From: Acidiferrobacteraceae bacterium
GTDB lineage: Bacteria > Pseudomonadota > Gammaproteobacteria > Arenicellales > UBA868
Assembly: GCA_002713825.1 (NCBI GenBank)
Contig: PAUU01000010.1
Location: forward strand, 84,087-92,497
Length of the DNA: 8,411 nt
Direction of reading: 5' to 3'
Made by a program: the position numbers and the translations under genes. Positions 8,371 through 8,411 of this stretch are shown here, in pieces; position 1 is the stretch's first letter, and the number at the start of each line of letters is the position of its first letter. The notes under the pieces are model-generated. The model saw nothing but the letters and a program-made list of their open reading frames with translations. It did no database searches and had not been told where the DNA came from.

Positions 8371-8411
8371 GCTCAAAACTTCTTTCTGGGTTGCTGGTTT
8401 CTTTTTTATGC
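8371..8411. other. Downstream flank of ispH, nothing identified
   Basis: These 41 bases are T-rich in their second half (ending in a CTTTTTTATGC-like stretch) but show no hairpin before the T run, so I do not call a terminator. An ATG at 8408 is too close to the edge to judge. In Pseudomonas-type genomes type IV pilin-like genes often follow ispH, but nothing here shows that. Confidence 0.3.

Overview
The window is a compact housekeeping block of a gammaproteobacterial chromosome. The gene order (ispB divergent from rplU-rpmA-obgE-proB, then rpsT on the opposite strand, then murJ-ribF-lspA-fkpB-ispH) and the protein sequences resemble the layout known from Pseudomonas and related Gammaproteobacteria. 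The ProB C-terminus and the L21, L27 and S20 proteins are particularly close. I cannot name a genus. Base composition looks moderately GC-rich and even throughout, and I see no insertion sequence, integrase, tRNA, CRISPR array or foreign-looking island.

Layout. Positions 1-142 (minus) hold the first 47 codons of ispB, cut by the window edge. A 154-base divergent spacer carries a good sigma70-type promoter for rplU and a leader with overlapping hairpin options. rplU and rpmA (50S proteins L21 and L27) end at a strong intrinsic terminator at 921-949. obgE starts only 17 bases after it and overlaps proB. proB converges on rpsT, which lies on the minus strand, has its own strong promoter and uses a TTG start codon. 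From 3506 a tightly packed plus-strand run holds murJ, a small DUF2203-like gene, ribF, lspA, fkpB and ispH. Its junctions are overlaps or very short gaps (TAGTG, 15 bases, 25 bases, TAG-ATG, TGATG). The last 41 bases are non-coding or too short to judge.

The genes serve core functions: ribosomal proteins (L21, L27, S20), ribosome-associated GTPase (ObgE), the first step of proline synthesis (ProB), cell-wall precursor export (MurJ), flavin cofactor synthesis (RibF), lipoprotein maturation (LspA), peptidyl-prolyl isomerisation (FkpB) and isoprenoid synthesis at both ends (IspB and IspH).

No exotic undescribed system is visible. The two most notable departures are the absence of ileS, which normally sits between ribF and lspA, and an uncharacterised DUF2203-like gene inserted between murJ and ribF. 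Smaller points are the rpmA/obgE terminator, the TTG start of rpsT, the rplU leader structure and a run of nine A in ispH.
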